This document shows positions 45,886-54,608 of a stretch of 64,000 bases of DNA, piece by piece. The notes beneath the pieces were generated by a model, which worked only from the letters and a program-made list of their open reading frames with translations, was not told where the DNA came from and ran no database searches. Location of the stretch: positions 1,809,501-1,873,500 of the forward strand of contig CALZFC010000035.1 in the NCBI GenBank assembly GCA_945643635.1, read 5' to 3'. A program made the position numbers and the translations under genes. The first letter of the stretch is position 1; each line of letters starts with the position of its first letter. This DNA comes from Allodiplogaster sudhausi. Lineage: Eukaryota; Nematoda; Chromadorea; Rhabditida; Diplogasteridae.

Positions 45886-46535
45886 TGTGGCCAGGGTGTC
45901 CCCTGGTTCTCGACACGCTGGCGGACTCTCAACAAGACTCCACGACCCGACCGGCCCCTCTTCACTCTTACAACCCAAAATAAACTGTGAGGACTACGAA
46001 GCGAGTAACAAAAAAAATAAAGTTTATCACTTTAAATAAGGAAAACCAAGCAATGGATTATATAGATATAAATAAACCGAGAACCCCACTCACATACAAC
46101 AGTCGCTGCGATCCTCCTACGCCTCCCTCGGGCGCCTCTACCACGAACTGGAGCCTTCTCCCCACACACGAGCCGTTGGGCGGTCGACCAGCCGCTCCGA
46201 TGCTCGGGCCTCTCCCAGACTAACTACTGCTGTCCAAAAAAAAACCCGCCTTGCCGGATCAAAACAAGGGAGAGGGCCAAAGTGCTAAATGCTCTACCCC
46301 AGTAGCAATGCAACTTCTGGCACGCAAGAAATATAACGAGTAACTATGCATTATAATATTCACACTACAATAGCACACTATAACTATACAGTACCTAGAT
46401 CTACACAATGTAAAACGATAAAAGGGGAAAGGGCAAGGCTGAAGACGACGAGATGAAGGGGAACAAGGGAAAGGGTATGGGAAGATGGGGGAAAAAAAGG
46501 AAAAAAAAGAGAGGGGAAAAAGCCCTCTCTCTACA
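45886..46535 (-). repeat. 5' LTR (right)
   Basis: 650 bp, apparently identical to the left LTR. It carries the element's promoter by position. Confidence 0.9.
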
Positions 46536-46539
46536 TGTG
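46536..46539. repeat. Target-site duplication, right
   Basis: TGTG directly after the right LTR, matching 39023-39026. Confidence 0.65.
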
Positions 46540-46543
46540 AACC

Positions 46544-46704
46544 TTGCCGTTCTGGTTAAGGAAGTCGGGCGGCGCAATTCGCGTCTGGTAGTCGTGGAAG
46601 GCTCAGTCTCGGATGCACATAATCATGCTCTGAAAGAGATTCTCGTTTTGGCAACATGCATTCTTCAACAACGAATTCACGGTCTCAATCGCTAGCCTTA
46701 CGGC
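46544..46704 (-). pseudogene. Atlastin-like GTPase exon with TGA in the RD(W) motif
   Basis: Minus-strand exon reading LAIETVNSLLKNA, then NLFQSMIMCIRD, a TGA, then AFHDYQTRIAPPDFLNQNGK and a donor GTTCAC. In atlastins the guanine-specificity motif here is RDW followed by F. The TGA (46601-46599) takes the place of that Trp. The frame before and after it is the same. The donor joins in phase to the exon at 38861, showing that both sides of the retrotransposon are one gene. The left border (acceptor AAG near 46,705) is approximate. Confidence 0.65.
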
Positions 46705-47241
46705 ATACGGTAGAATCAAATTGATCGAGATATATTTTGGTTCAGTTAGACCTGAAATGCGTGGGAGTCCATGGAAGAAGCTGAATTTGAATGGCCATCA
46801 GGAAGTCGCATAACATCACCGGCATACTTGACGAGAAAGCGATAGAAGCTCATGCTTGGTCCCTAAGAATGGATTGCGGTAAACATTTACCGCGAATATT
46901 TTATTGTGAACACCGCTTTGCCCATGAAATAGGCATGCCTGCCGTAATGGAAGACGAAACAACAAAATACTTGCAGATTTACCTCGACATTTCGCATGAC
47001 ATTGAAGACTTACACGGACGAGATGAGCGTCGAGAGCGCAAAGAGAGTAACGAGAGCTTCTCCACGGATTGGAAGAGGCCTTGCGTGTCGGCCTGGAAAT
47101 ATATATATATATATTCACGGCAATTCCTAAGCTCCTTGCCTTTTGTATCCACATACATACATACAGTACCGCTCAACGGCGAGGGGTTAATACTGCGTCG
47201 GCTATAGCGGACGCGGCCAAATGGGCCAAGTGGAATATCTC

Positions 47242-47541
47242 GCTGAACAAAGCATTTTCAGGCAAAACACATATCAATATGAGATCCTTCAATTTGACTT
47301 CACTAATCGCGTTAAAGAATTCTTGAAAAATGCAGAAAAACAATTGCAGCAAACCATTTGCTCCACTTGGGGTTCGAACCTGCGACACACGAAATTCCAT
47401 ATGAGAACGCAACAATTATGAACGTCATGAAAATGCTAATTTCACAAACTTTTTAAATTTTTCTTAACGGGATTAGTGAAGAAAAATCCAGGAATCTCAA
47501 ATTGATATGTGATTTCCCTGAAAACGCTTTCTGCAGCGAGA
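47242..47541. mobile_element. Foldback element with ~90-bp arms
   Basis: ATCTCGCTG..AAAGCATTTTCAGG near 47,240-47,335 is matched in reverse complement by about 47,450-47,541 (ACGCTTTCTGCAGCGAGAT). The centre contains a GGTTCGAACC box. It has no coding capacity, so it looks like a MITE-type insertion. Confidence 0.6.
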
Positions 47542-47719
47542 TGCATGTAGGTGTGTTCTAACATAAGGACACTGCAGAGATAGTCAAGACTCAAGGTCCG
47601 CGCCGTGTTGAGTGTGGATTTTACAGTTTGATTTCTAGTTTGCCCCTTCTCTTTTTTAAAAATAAAATACGAATATAAGGAGTAACAAAAAAGAAGAGAA
47701 GAACTATGTATGCATTCAC

Positions 47720-47869
47720 CAAGATGACTGCGTGCAGCTGCCCGCACTGCCGCAGCAGAATGGGCTCGCCCCAGAACCAGATGCCATTCGTGTCGGCGGC
47801 GGCCGAGTGGCTAAAGTGGAATCCGCGCAGATGTGCGCCATTCGCGTGCCACGGGCGTGAAGAAGTGCC
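47720..47869 (-). pseudogene. Atlastin/GBP-like GTPase exon (switch I region)
   Basis: A 50-codon exon with acceptor AAAG and donor GTGAAT. It includes LRGFHFSHSAAADTNGIWFW, GEPILL and HAVIL. The pattern GF..(x)n..T.GI..W..P...AVIL matches the switch I region of atlastins and guanylate-binding proteins. The next residues in the family would be the DTEG/DTQG switch II. The P-loop exon was not found upstream and the exon carrying switch II was not identified, so the gene is incomplete in this window. Confidence 0.6.
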
Positions 47870-47994
47870 CTTTACAAGAGAGAGAGACAGAGAGAGAGAG
47901 AGAAAGAGAGATAATACAAATATTCTTTCCCGGCTAGCCTTGGCAATCAATGAAAATGTGTAGCACGAACAACACACTCTAGTTGACTTTTTGA

Positions 47995-48163
47995 GTACTT
48001 CCACGGAGTCGGTGGAGGAGTCCTCGGAGTCGCTTGAAGACTCATCGGAGTCGGTAGAGGAGTTATCGGAGTCAGTTGACGAGTCATCCGACGAACAGTC
48101 CGAGTTCTCCGAGGAGGTGTAGTCATCCAAGGCTGCCTGGTTTCTCAGCACCATTGGATGCTG
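47995..48163 (-). CDS. Acidic Ser/Asp-repeat exon, unplaced
   Basis: After an acceptor TTGCAG an open stretch reads HPMVLRNQAALDDYTSSENS and then a run of Ser/Asp/Glu repeats (SSTDSDNSSTDSDESSSDSE). A 15-18-bp DNA repeat underlies it. It could be an N-terminal exon of the atlastin-like gene or part of another protein. The region between it and 47,869 holds a GA microsatellite. Confidence 0.35.
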
Positions 48164-48366
48164 CAAAAGTAATCGTTTCAATATCTTTAATTATTCATCG
48201 TTTTATTATCTTTTGTTTATAATTTAAAAAAAGGATGTTCTGATTTAGTGTTGACTGACGTCCGAAACGAAGCGATCCGATCCTGGCCTGTCGATGGTCG
48301 TTGTCGTCCTAGTTAGTTTAAAAACATATTTAGAAACATTGAGTAAACATGTCATTCTCTTCTCAG

Positions 48367-48474
48367 CTGCTCTGAAATCGTTGCTCTTGGCTTCTGTACT
48401 GACAAGATCTTCTTTTTTGACCACTGCGCCAAGTCGTGCAATCTCTTTGGCCCCCCCCCCCCCAAAAGGCCGGT
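48367..48474 (+). pseudogene. Dispersed ShKT terminal-exon fragment
   Basis: Plus-strand copy of the last exon of the five-ShKT gene, with its acceptor and 3' flank. The encoded text (LGFCTDKIFFF, CAKSCNL) aligns with copies 1 and 2. The last Cys codon TGT is TTT, and a run of about 13 C replaces the GGCCCCCAA end and its stop. Only this exon and flank are present and the orientation is reversed, so it is a dead fragment. Confidence 0.75.
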
Positions 48475-49286
48475 TTTCCCAAGGAGGCCTTCTTGAACGA
48501 TTGATCCATGACGAAATAAATAATGATATGCAATCTTACACACATTAAAATCTTATATATAGAACGGCAAATAACGGTTGTTTACAACTAAATTTATCAA
48601 GGACGCTGCATCGGGTACAAAGAAGAGTTTGGGCAAAGTCAAGGCACACCTTTTAATGTAATTCGCTAATATTGCACCGTAAAGTTTTAGTCTAGCTACA
48701 TATATACTATGGTCTTCCATATTTATTTATTCGATACATTAATAATAATGTGACAACACTGGAAGATGTGTTCTCGACTAACGAGAAATGCGAAAATAGA
48801 ATATAAGATAGATTTTAGAGAGAAAGAAAGATCCGAGATCAAGTACTTAGAGAGAGGGACAGAAATGTAAAATGGGGGAGGGGAGAGGGGATAGAGGGAC
48901 AGCGCACCGCTCGTCTCGCCGTCGGAATGCTGTGGCCCCAGAGGGAGTGGGGGTGGACAAGGTCCCCATGGAGGTGGCAAGACTCCAGTGGCATGTGCGA
49001 GAGAGAGAGAGCACAGCTTCGACGACGAGAACGGCTGCTGTAGATTGGGAGAGTTGGGGGGAAGCTTATAACCATTAGCATCGTAGCAATTAAAATAAGA
49101 TAGTTGGAGAGCTAAAAAATCAGAGATTACAGATTTGCAATATTAATTCGGATCAAGGCAAACATGAGATGATCTTTTTAAAGGAAGAGAGAGATCGAGC
49201 AGATGTTGCAATAAGAGGAATCCTAGTGTAGTAAGACGCTGCTCTTACGTAGAAAGAATGCTCGGCAACAGATAGTTTAGTACGAG
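48475..49286. other. Intergenic, no gene seen
   Basis: ShKT-gene flank to about 48,560, then AT-rich and GA-rich sequence. Confidence 0.4.
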
Positions 49287-50505
49287 TCAAATGAAATGCA
49301 TATTGAGAGCAACGGCCATTTGTAGCTTAAATACAAATAATCTACTAATCGGAATATCAACGTAATTATGCAATAGTTCTAAATAATCTACTAATCGGAA
49401 TATCAACGTAATTATGCAATTGCAATAACCAATTACTGCCTTACGCTTGAGTCTGCAACCAACAAATGAATAGAAACGCTTTTTGGACTTTAAGAGGGAG
49501 GCTTCATAATTTCGATTATATTTAGTAATAAGCTTGGACAGTTTAGCATTTACTCGCATGTATTCTAATGGAACAGGCGCAGAATTGATTTTGGGGAAGA
49601 GTGCAGCTTTGTGGTCTAATAATGCCTGGATGTAGTTAGGATATTTATCGCGAGCAAGACGACGACAAGAGATGGGAGTGTGCATTTGTACTAAATGACA
49701 GAGAACAGATGAGAATCTTGCTTGCATGTCATCTATATCATCAAAATTCATAAAAAGATTAACCCAGTCAATTTCATGCAATGCTTGATTAATCGCTTCA
49801 AAGTCGGCCTTCTTATAATCAAGGTAGTGTTCAGTTAGGAATGTACTTGCAGAGAGAGACACAGTGAAAGAGACAGATGCATGGTCAGAGGTGGAGAAAT
49901 TAGGTGTGACTTCGCAGTTAGAAACGACACAGGCCGAGCTGAGGACTACATCAATAGTGTTGCCAGCGTGAGTGGGAGAAGTGACACTTTGCATCAGGTC
50001 GAGATCAATAGCAAGGTCAGATAGGAATCTAGCTTGGGAATTGGCGGGAGTGGCAGAAGACCAATTTACACATAGATTTAAATCACGCGCTAAGACTGAT
50101 TCATATGGAACGGATAAGAGAGAGCAAACAATATTGAAAAAGTTTTCGTTTTGCAGAAGTGTTGGGAGGGCGATAGGCAAGCACTAAGCGAATTTTACTG
50201 GAGTCAACGGGAGAATTAATGTCAACAGAAAGGATATCGCAATTGGAATTTTGGGAAGGGACTAGAGTGGCATCCAGAAAGACAGAGATAAGAAGTGCTA
50301 CTCCTCCTCCACGCTTAGCCAGTCGATCAGAGCGAAAAAGTATGTACGGAAAGTCAGCTATAATTTCAGAGTCTAGAATGCGCTCATTAAGCCAGGTTTC
50401 GGTTATCATGACAATATCAGGCCGAGAAGAGGAGAGAAGGACATGAAGATCAGGAATTTTCTTTACTAGGCTACGAGCGTTAAAGAGGACACAAGAGACA
50501 TTATG
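49287..50505 (-). pseudogene. LINE ORF2 endonuclease part, frameshifted
   Basis: It begins with the typical apurinic-endonuclease start of CR1/Jockey ORF2 (FNARSLVKKI, then PDIVMITETWLN, then RGGGVALLI) and runs to LAYRPPNTS. The frame then changes near 50,160-50,185 and continues as DLNLCVNW, SPTHAGNTIDVVLSS and SDHASVSF, the later endonuclease motifs. The Gly of the usual GDxN motif is Arg. It ends in the linker after the nuclease, so no reverse transcriptase is encoded. Confidence 0.75.
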
Positions 50506-50510
50506 GGTTC

Positions 50511-51377
50511 CTAGGCTTGCATGTTTCCCTGAGAGCCAGCGGGCATGCCGCTGAGCTGGTTGTCCAAGGGAGGCGAGGGAGTGGGCTCAGGAGGCATAGT
50601 CCGACGGACTCCGCCAATCTCCGTCCGCACCCACAATTCGTCTCGGTAGAGCACCCAGCCGCTACCCGGGTCCGTTTTACGGAGATTCGCGAGCTGCTTT
50701 CGCAGGTCGCGCCACCGGGAGCGCTCTTCGGCCGTCATGGACTTCCGGATGTACACGCCATTCCATCCTTGATCCCCGCGAAGTGCGGAAGCACCTTTCA
50801 AGGATCTCAGGAGATGGCCCCGCGAGGGCAGCAACACCTTCAACAGCCGCGGGCGGTCACCAGGCTTACCCATCCGATAAACGGTGATGGGCTCGCACTC
50901 GACGCCAACGGCTGCCAGGAGGCAGGCGACGGAATTCCTGTCAGTGGCAAGCTTAGTGGTCAAATCGGGAGAAGAGGGCTCTGCCAATCCGGCGACCACG
51001 AGCGAACGCTCGCGGAGATGCCGCTCTTCAGCCGACTCAACCACCGCTCCACCGCCAACGGACGGATTGGAAACAGGGCGGTTAGTATCCAAAGACAGAG
51101 AAGGAGAGGGATGAGGAGACATTTTGGAAAGCATTTCCACAGTGTTAGCAAGAAGGACAATTAGACTGGACAAGACGTCCCAAGTAGCATTATTCATACC
51201 TGCGGGAGGCGATCCATTGTCGATAGCCAGGGCGTCGACAACGATCTTCGAGATGTTCGTGTTGGCTGCGTCGAGGGAGAAAGGGGCAGTGGGGGAAGAT
51301 TGATGGAGTCGCTTCCTGGCAGGGGGGGTCATGGTTTTTTTTTCTAAGTCCAGAGCGGTGCGGTCTAGCCGCCGCAC
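50511..51377 (-). CDS. LINE ORF1 protein
   Basis: An open frame of 288 residues. The middle (ERSLVVAGLAEP, then VYRMGKPGDRPRLLKVLLPS and GVYIRKSMTAEER) resembles the RRM-like RNA-binding ORF1 of CR1-type LINEs. Such proteins coat the element RNA. The N-terminal part is Ser/Thr/Pro-rich. ORF1 is still open, but the element cannot move itself because ORF2 is incomplete. Confidence 0.75.
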   Translation of the reverse strand: MRRLDRTALDLEKKTMTPPARKRLHQSSPTAPFSLDAANTNISKIVVDALAIDNGSPPAGMNNATWDVLSSLIVLLANTVEMLSKMSPHPSPSLSLDTNRPVSNPSVGGGAVVESAEERHLRERSLVVAGLAEPSSPDLTTKLATDRNSVACLLAAVGVECEPITVYRMGKPGDRPRLLKVLLPSRGHLLRSLKGASALRGDQGWNGVYIRKSMTAEERSRWRDLRKQLANLRKTDPGSGWVLYRDELWVRTEIGGVRRTMPPEPTPSPPLDNQLSGMPAGSQGNMQA

Positions 51378-51390
51378 GCGTGAAGAGAGA

Positions 51391-51517
51391 AGTGGACAGT
51401 GAGAGAGAAGGGGACAGTGAGAGAATGGGACAGTGAGAGAAGGGGACAGTGAGAGAAGGGGACAGTGAGAGAAGAGGACAGTGAGAGAGAAGGGGACAGT
51501 GAGAGAGAAGGGGACAT
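51391..51517. repeat. Tandem 16-18-bp repeat at the LINE 5' end
   Basis: Seven near-copies of GGGGACAGTGAGAGAGAA just upstream of ORF1. Position and orientation suggest promoter-type 5' monomers of the LINE. Confidence 0.7.
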
Positions 51518-51792
51518 ATCTCCTTTCGACTCGTACTACAGTTCATAGATATAACGTTCTTTTACAAACAGTTGAATATACTAACAATCCATGTGTTAAC
51601 TTCTTTTTTTTTAAATACCTATGTCAAAAAAGAACACGTATATATTTACATCGACGAATCAAGCAGCAAATGACTCTATGTATTCATGCTCAATTGTGGC
51701 TAATCCCGCAACCTATCAGATTAATCTCTTTTACTCTCTCAATAACATTCTCATTGAAATGCGACTCGGTCTCAAATTTCATAGACATATAA

Positions 51793-52043
51793 TAAGACAG
51801 TGTGAATTAAAAAAATAGGTTTTTCTGCAATTTTCGAATAAGCTGTTATTTTTGGCACGGATTTAGAATATTCCACTGCATGCCATTTTTGACGATCGTT
51901 AAAATTTTCAAAACACAGATTTGGCAATTTTAACGATCGTCAATAATGGCAAACAGTGGAATATTCTGAATCCGTGCCAAAAATAACAGCTTATTCGAAA
52001 ATTGCAGAAAAAAACCAAATTTTTTTTAATTCACACTGTCTTA
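51793..52043. mobile_element. MITE, full-length copy
   Basis: A near-perfect palindrome with ends TAAGACAGTGTGAATTAAAA and its complement. An inner stem contains ACGATCGTTAAAATT. The family is the same as 37,853-38,018. A TA target is suggested by the flanks, as for Tc1/mariner-derived MITEs. Confidence 0.8.
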
Positions 52044-52229
52044 TATGTATGTCTCTTCAGAATTGGCAAAGGAATACTTTGTTTAACCATATCTCCCTTT
52101 AGCAAATTAGTTTTCACACTGTTATAGATCATGTTGATCGTGAGAAATCTGATTTATTCGCTGTGTTCAAAGAAACCAAATGATCGAAGCTTTATCTTTG
52201 CCTTTTTGGAATGCAAGTTCTCGTGCTCT

Positions 52230-52726
52230 TCAAGTGCACTTTATGTCGTGCACGGAAACCGAGTTTCCGTTCTCGTCAAAGACTTCGGGCCCGAAGAATA
52301 TGCTGCAGCGAATCTTCATCGCAGTGGCAATGACACCCTTAAGCTGAAATATAAGCACTTACTATTAAGGTATTATTCTTATTCGTTACACAATCATTAT
52401 GAGACATTTCCTCGGGTAGCTTGACATTGGACTTATTTTTCTTTCTTGAGTTTCCTCCTTTAACTACATTTTATTCTAGAACTAAATTATATTTATAGAT
52501 GGAACGCCCATAAGGCGCTTTTTTTCGTGATCCCGCTTCAATTACGACAAAACTTCTCGTTCGCAGATGAAATGTTACTGATATCCTTGGCCTGTGCTAA
52601 CCGTGTATTGGATGCGATTGCCATTATTGCATGCAATCTCACAGTAATTGTAAACGGCTGTGGTAGTGAAGGTACCCTGAGGCTGGCGCATAAGTTATCG
52701 CAAGCTGTCACGTCGGCACATGTATC
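52230..52726 (-). CDS. Two 3' exons of an unrecognised Cys-containing protein
   Basis: Exons (minus) 52726-52643 (DTCADVTACDNLCASLRVPS, then LPQPFTIT) and 52343-52230 (LKGVIATAMKIRCSIFFGPE.. to DIKCT and stop) join in phase 0. The spaced cysteines suggest an extracellular domain. Upstream exons and the start were not found, though a TATA-like CTTTATAAG occurs near 52,955 on the minus strand. The family is not recognised. Confidence 0.5.
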
Positions 52727-53430
52727 CTGCAAGTGTGAAATCTTTATTGTCAATTTTTCTTTTTTTATTCATATTTAGGAAGGATAACTCAAGCAGATTT
52801 AGTTTGAAATTTTTTTTTCATTTCATTTGCTGTGATCTCTACATTTCTTTCGCAGCAAATGCAATATCAATGAAACATGCCTTCCCGACGAAATGTCGCG
52901 TTACTGTCAGGGGTGTTGCTTTTTTTACATATGAGATGTGTTCTGGACTAGCTTATAAAGGAGGCCGATCACCGAAAAAAATTTTTAAGCAGTTTAGAAT
53001 TGTCTCGTAGTCTGCCCTGTGAAAAAACCCTCATTCTTGCGTGCTATTTCTCAGGTCGCACAAACCCGCTGCGTGAAAGTAGCACGCGCGAATGAGAGTT
53101 CGTGGGGCCGCGGCAATTTGAAATGCCACGTAATTTTCATTTATCGCCCTTCTATAAAGAATGAAACTAGTGAGGGCGGTGCGTTTAATAAAAGAAATAT
53201 GATATCTTACTAATAAAAAGGGGTAAGCGCGGGTTTGTAACAGATTTCTTCTGAAAGCTTATATGCATTGTTTTATTACCCAAGTTTGACCCCCGCCCGT
53301 ACAGGGAATTTGATATACATATGTTTACGTAATTGTAGCGAAGATAATGAGTATTTTAGAACCCTTCAAATTTAATATTTTTAAATACAAAAATTTTTTA
53401 ATATAATAATTCATATTTAGTTGTAATACA
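52727..53430. other. Intergenic or missing 5' exons, nothing firm
   Basis: Open stretches are short. The interval should hold the 5' exons of the 52,230-52,726 gene if that gene is complete. Confidence 0.3.
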
Positions 53431-54608
53431 CTATCTCACAGCAGTAGCTTCTCCACTGTAGATGGGAGCAGTTGAAGCGTCGCATCTTAGTAATTGAAGC
53501 GTCCTTTTAACGCCCCCCTGTAAAACGATTGATGGTTTGGGGAACGGAATTAAGCGTGTACGGACAGCTTCAACGATTGTGACGCCAGACGTACAAGAGC
53601 CGAAGACTGCCGGTGGCCTATGCGGGTAATTTGCAACAAAGTAGACCTAGAAGAAGACTGCAAACATGAATTTTGCAAGGAATAATAAAGAAATAAACAG
53701 AAAAGTGTGAGATAGACATGTATGCACACAAAGAAAGAGAAGGTAAACGTACAACATCGTCGCAGTTTGTTGTGTAGTCGTTGTAAGAGAGGAGGCACGG
53801 AAGAGGGCTGCAGCCTTCGGTTGTCGGAAATGTTTTAACCATTTGGAATGCTGATAATTGAAAGGAGAAAGAATTTTTTCTCGTTATGAAATTGTAAGGG
53901 ACACCTAATTGAGAAGGAGATAGGACGAAACACGCTGACGCTGCGCAACGCAAGTGACGTAATGAGCAGTCGAACCCATCGGAGCAAATAAATGATTCGC
54001 TTGACAGATGACCTCGCTCGGCAGAAGAATACGCATATCAGAACTTCCAGGAAACTAGAGGAACAATTTTTGACGGTGGCAAATACATAATAGCGAACTC
54101 TTTCGACAGAAAAAACCCATGAGACATTACCAAATTATACCATATATCACAAAATTAATATGTGTATAACAGTTTTTTTTTAATTTTACTTCAAATATAC
54201 AAACAATATTCAGAAAAAAACACCATTCAAGTATGTGCTTAAAAATGAGAGTAAATTCTTGCAGTACATACATATTGCACCATCGGCGTGGTCGGGTCGC
54301 ATGACATTCGCCAGGGCTCAATATGCGGCAGGTAGCAGTAGACGCCAGACGGGCATGCCCACGTCGTACGGCTTCGCAATTCCTGTAGGTCCGGGCTCGA
54401 ACAAGAACATGCTGAAAATAGAGTAAAATATAATTTATCATGCTTTTGCATTTCTTTGGTAACGAAGGCAGAACGTGAATGTAAACGAACGATTGCGACA
54501 GTAGACAGCCGGAGAGTCGGGATAGACCACAGCTGGATTCGCCGTGTCAAAGAAGCCTCCGCCGACTGGCAAGCAGCTCAGTCCGCCAGTATCGACATTG
54601 CCGGCTGC
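53431..54608 (-). CDS. Cys-rich probable extracellular protein, 4 exons seen
   Basis: Exons (minus) 54608-54500, 54411-54268, 53850-53756 and 53646-53431 join in phase. The text is rich in paired cysteines: GGLSCLPVGGGFFDT, CSCSSPDLQELRSRTTWACP, GCSPLPCLLSYNDYTTNCDD, VFGSCTSGVTIVE and a last LRCDAST before the stop. Repeated C..(x)n..C modules suggest a nematode extracellular C6-type or related domain, which I cannot confirm. The donor of exon 2 is ambiguous (two GT sites 4 bases apart; the one at T|GTACTG keeps phase). No signal peptide exon was found upstream. Confidence 0.55.

Larger units (their letters stand above)
39027..46535 (-). mobile_element. Complete Ty3/gypsy LTR retrotransposon (7.5 kb)
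   Basis: Two 650-bp LTRs with no difference seen by eye flank a single 2020-codon Gag-Pol frame on the minus strand. The LTRs begin TG and end CA, a primer-binding site abuts the 5' LTR and a polypurine tract abuts the 3' LTR. The order protease, reverse transcriptase, RNase H, integrase is that of Ty3/gypsy (Metaviridae). There is no envelope frame. The matching LTRs and open frame show a recent insertion. It lies in an intron of the atlastin-like gene on the same strand, right after that exon's 5' splice site. Confidence 0.95.
49287..51517 (-). mobile_element. LINE (CR1/Jockey-like), 3' part missing
   Basis: In element order (minus): tandem 5' repeats (51517-51391), ORF1, then an ORF2 endonuclease that stops before the reverse transcriptase. 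The loss is at the 3' end, opposite to usual LINE 5' truncation, so it was probably removed by deletion or rearrangement. A 40-bp segment is duplicated at the break (about 49,342-49,424). Confidence 0.75.

Noticed and set aside
40079..45990. Many plus-strand open frames of 60-204 codons across the retrotransposon
   Set aside because: They are antisense shadows of the long Gag-Pol frame; none has recognisable domains and they vanish outside it.
39027..46535. Endogenous retrovirus with envelope
   Set aside because: There is no envelope-like frame or signal/transmembrane segment between integrase and the 3' LTR; the extra C-terminal part is soluble and RGG-rich.
47360..47400. Possible tRNA gene (GGTTCGAACC box)
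   Set aside because: No A box, acceptor stem or anticodon arm could be folded; the box sits in a foldback element.
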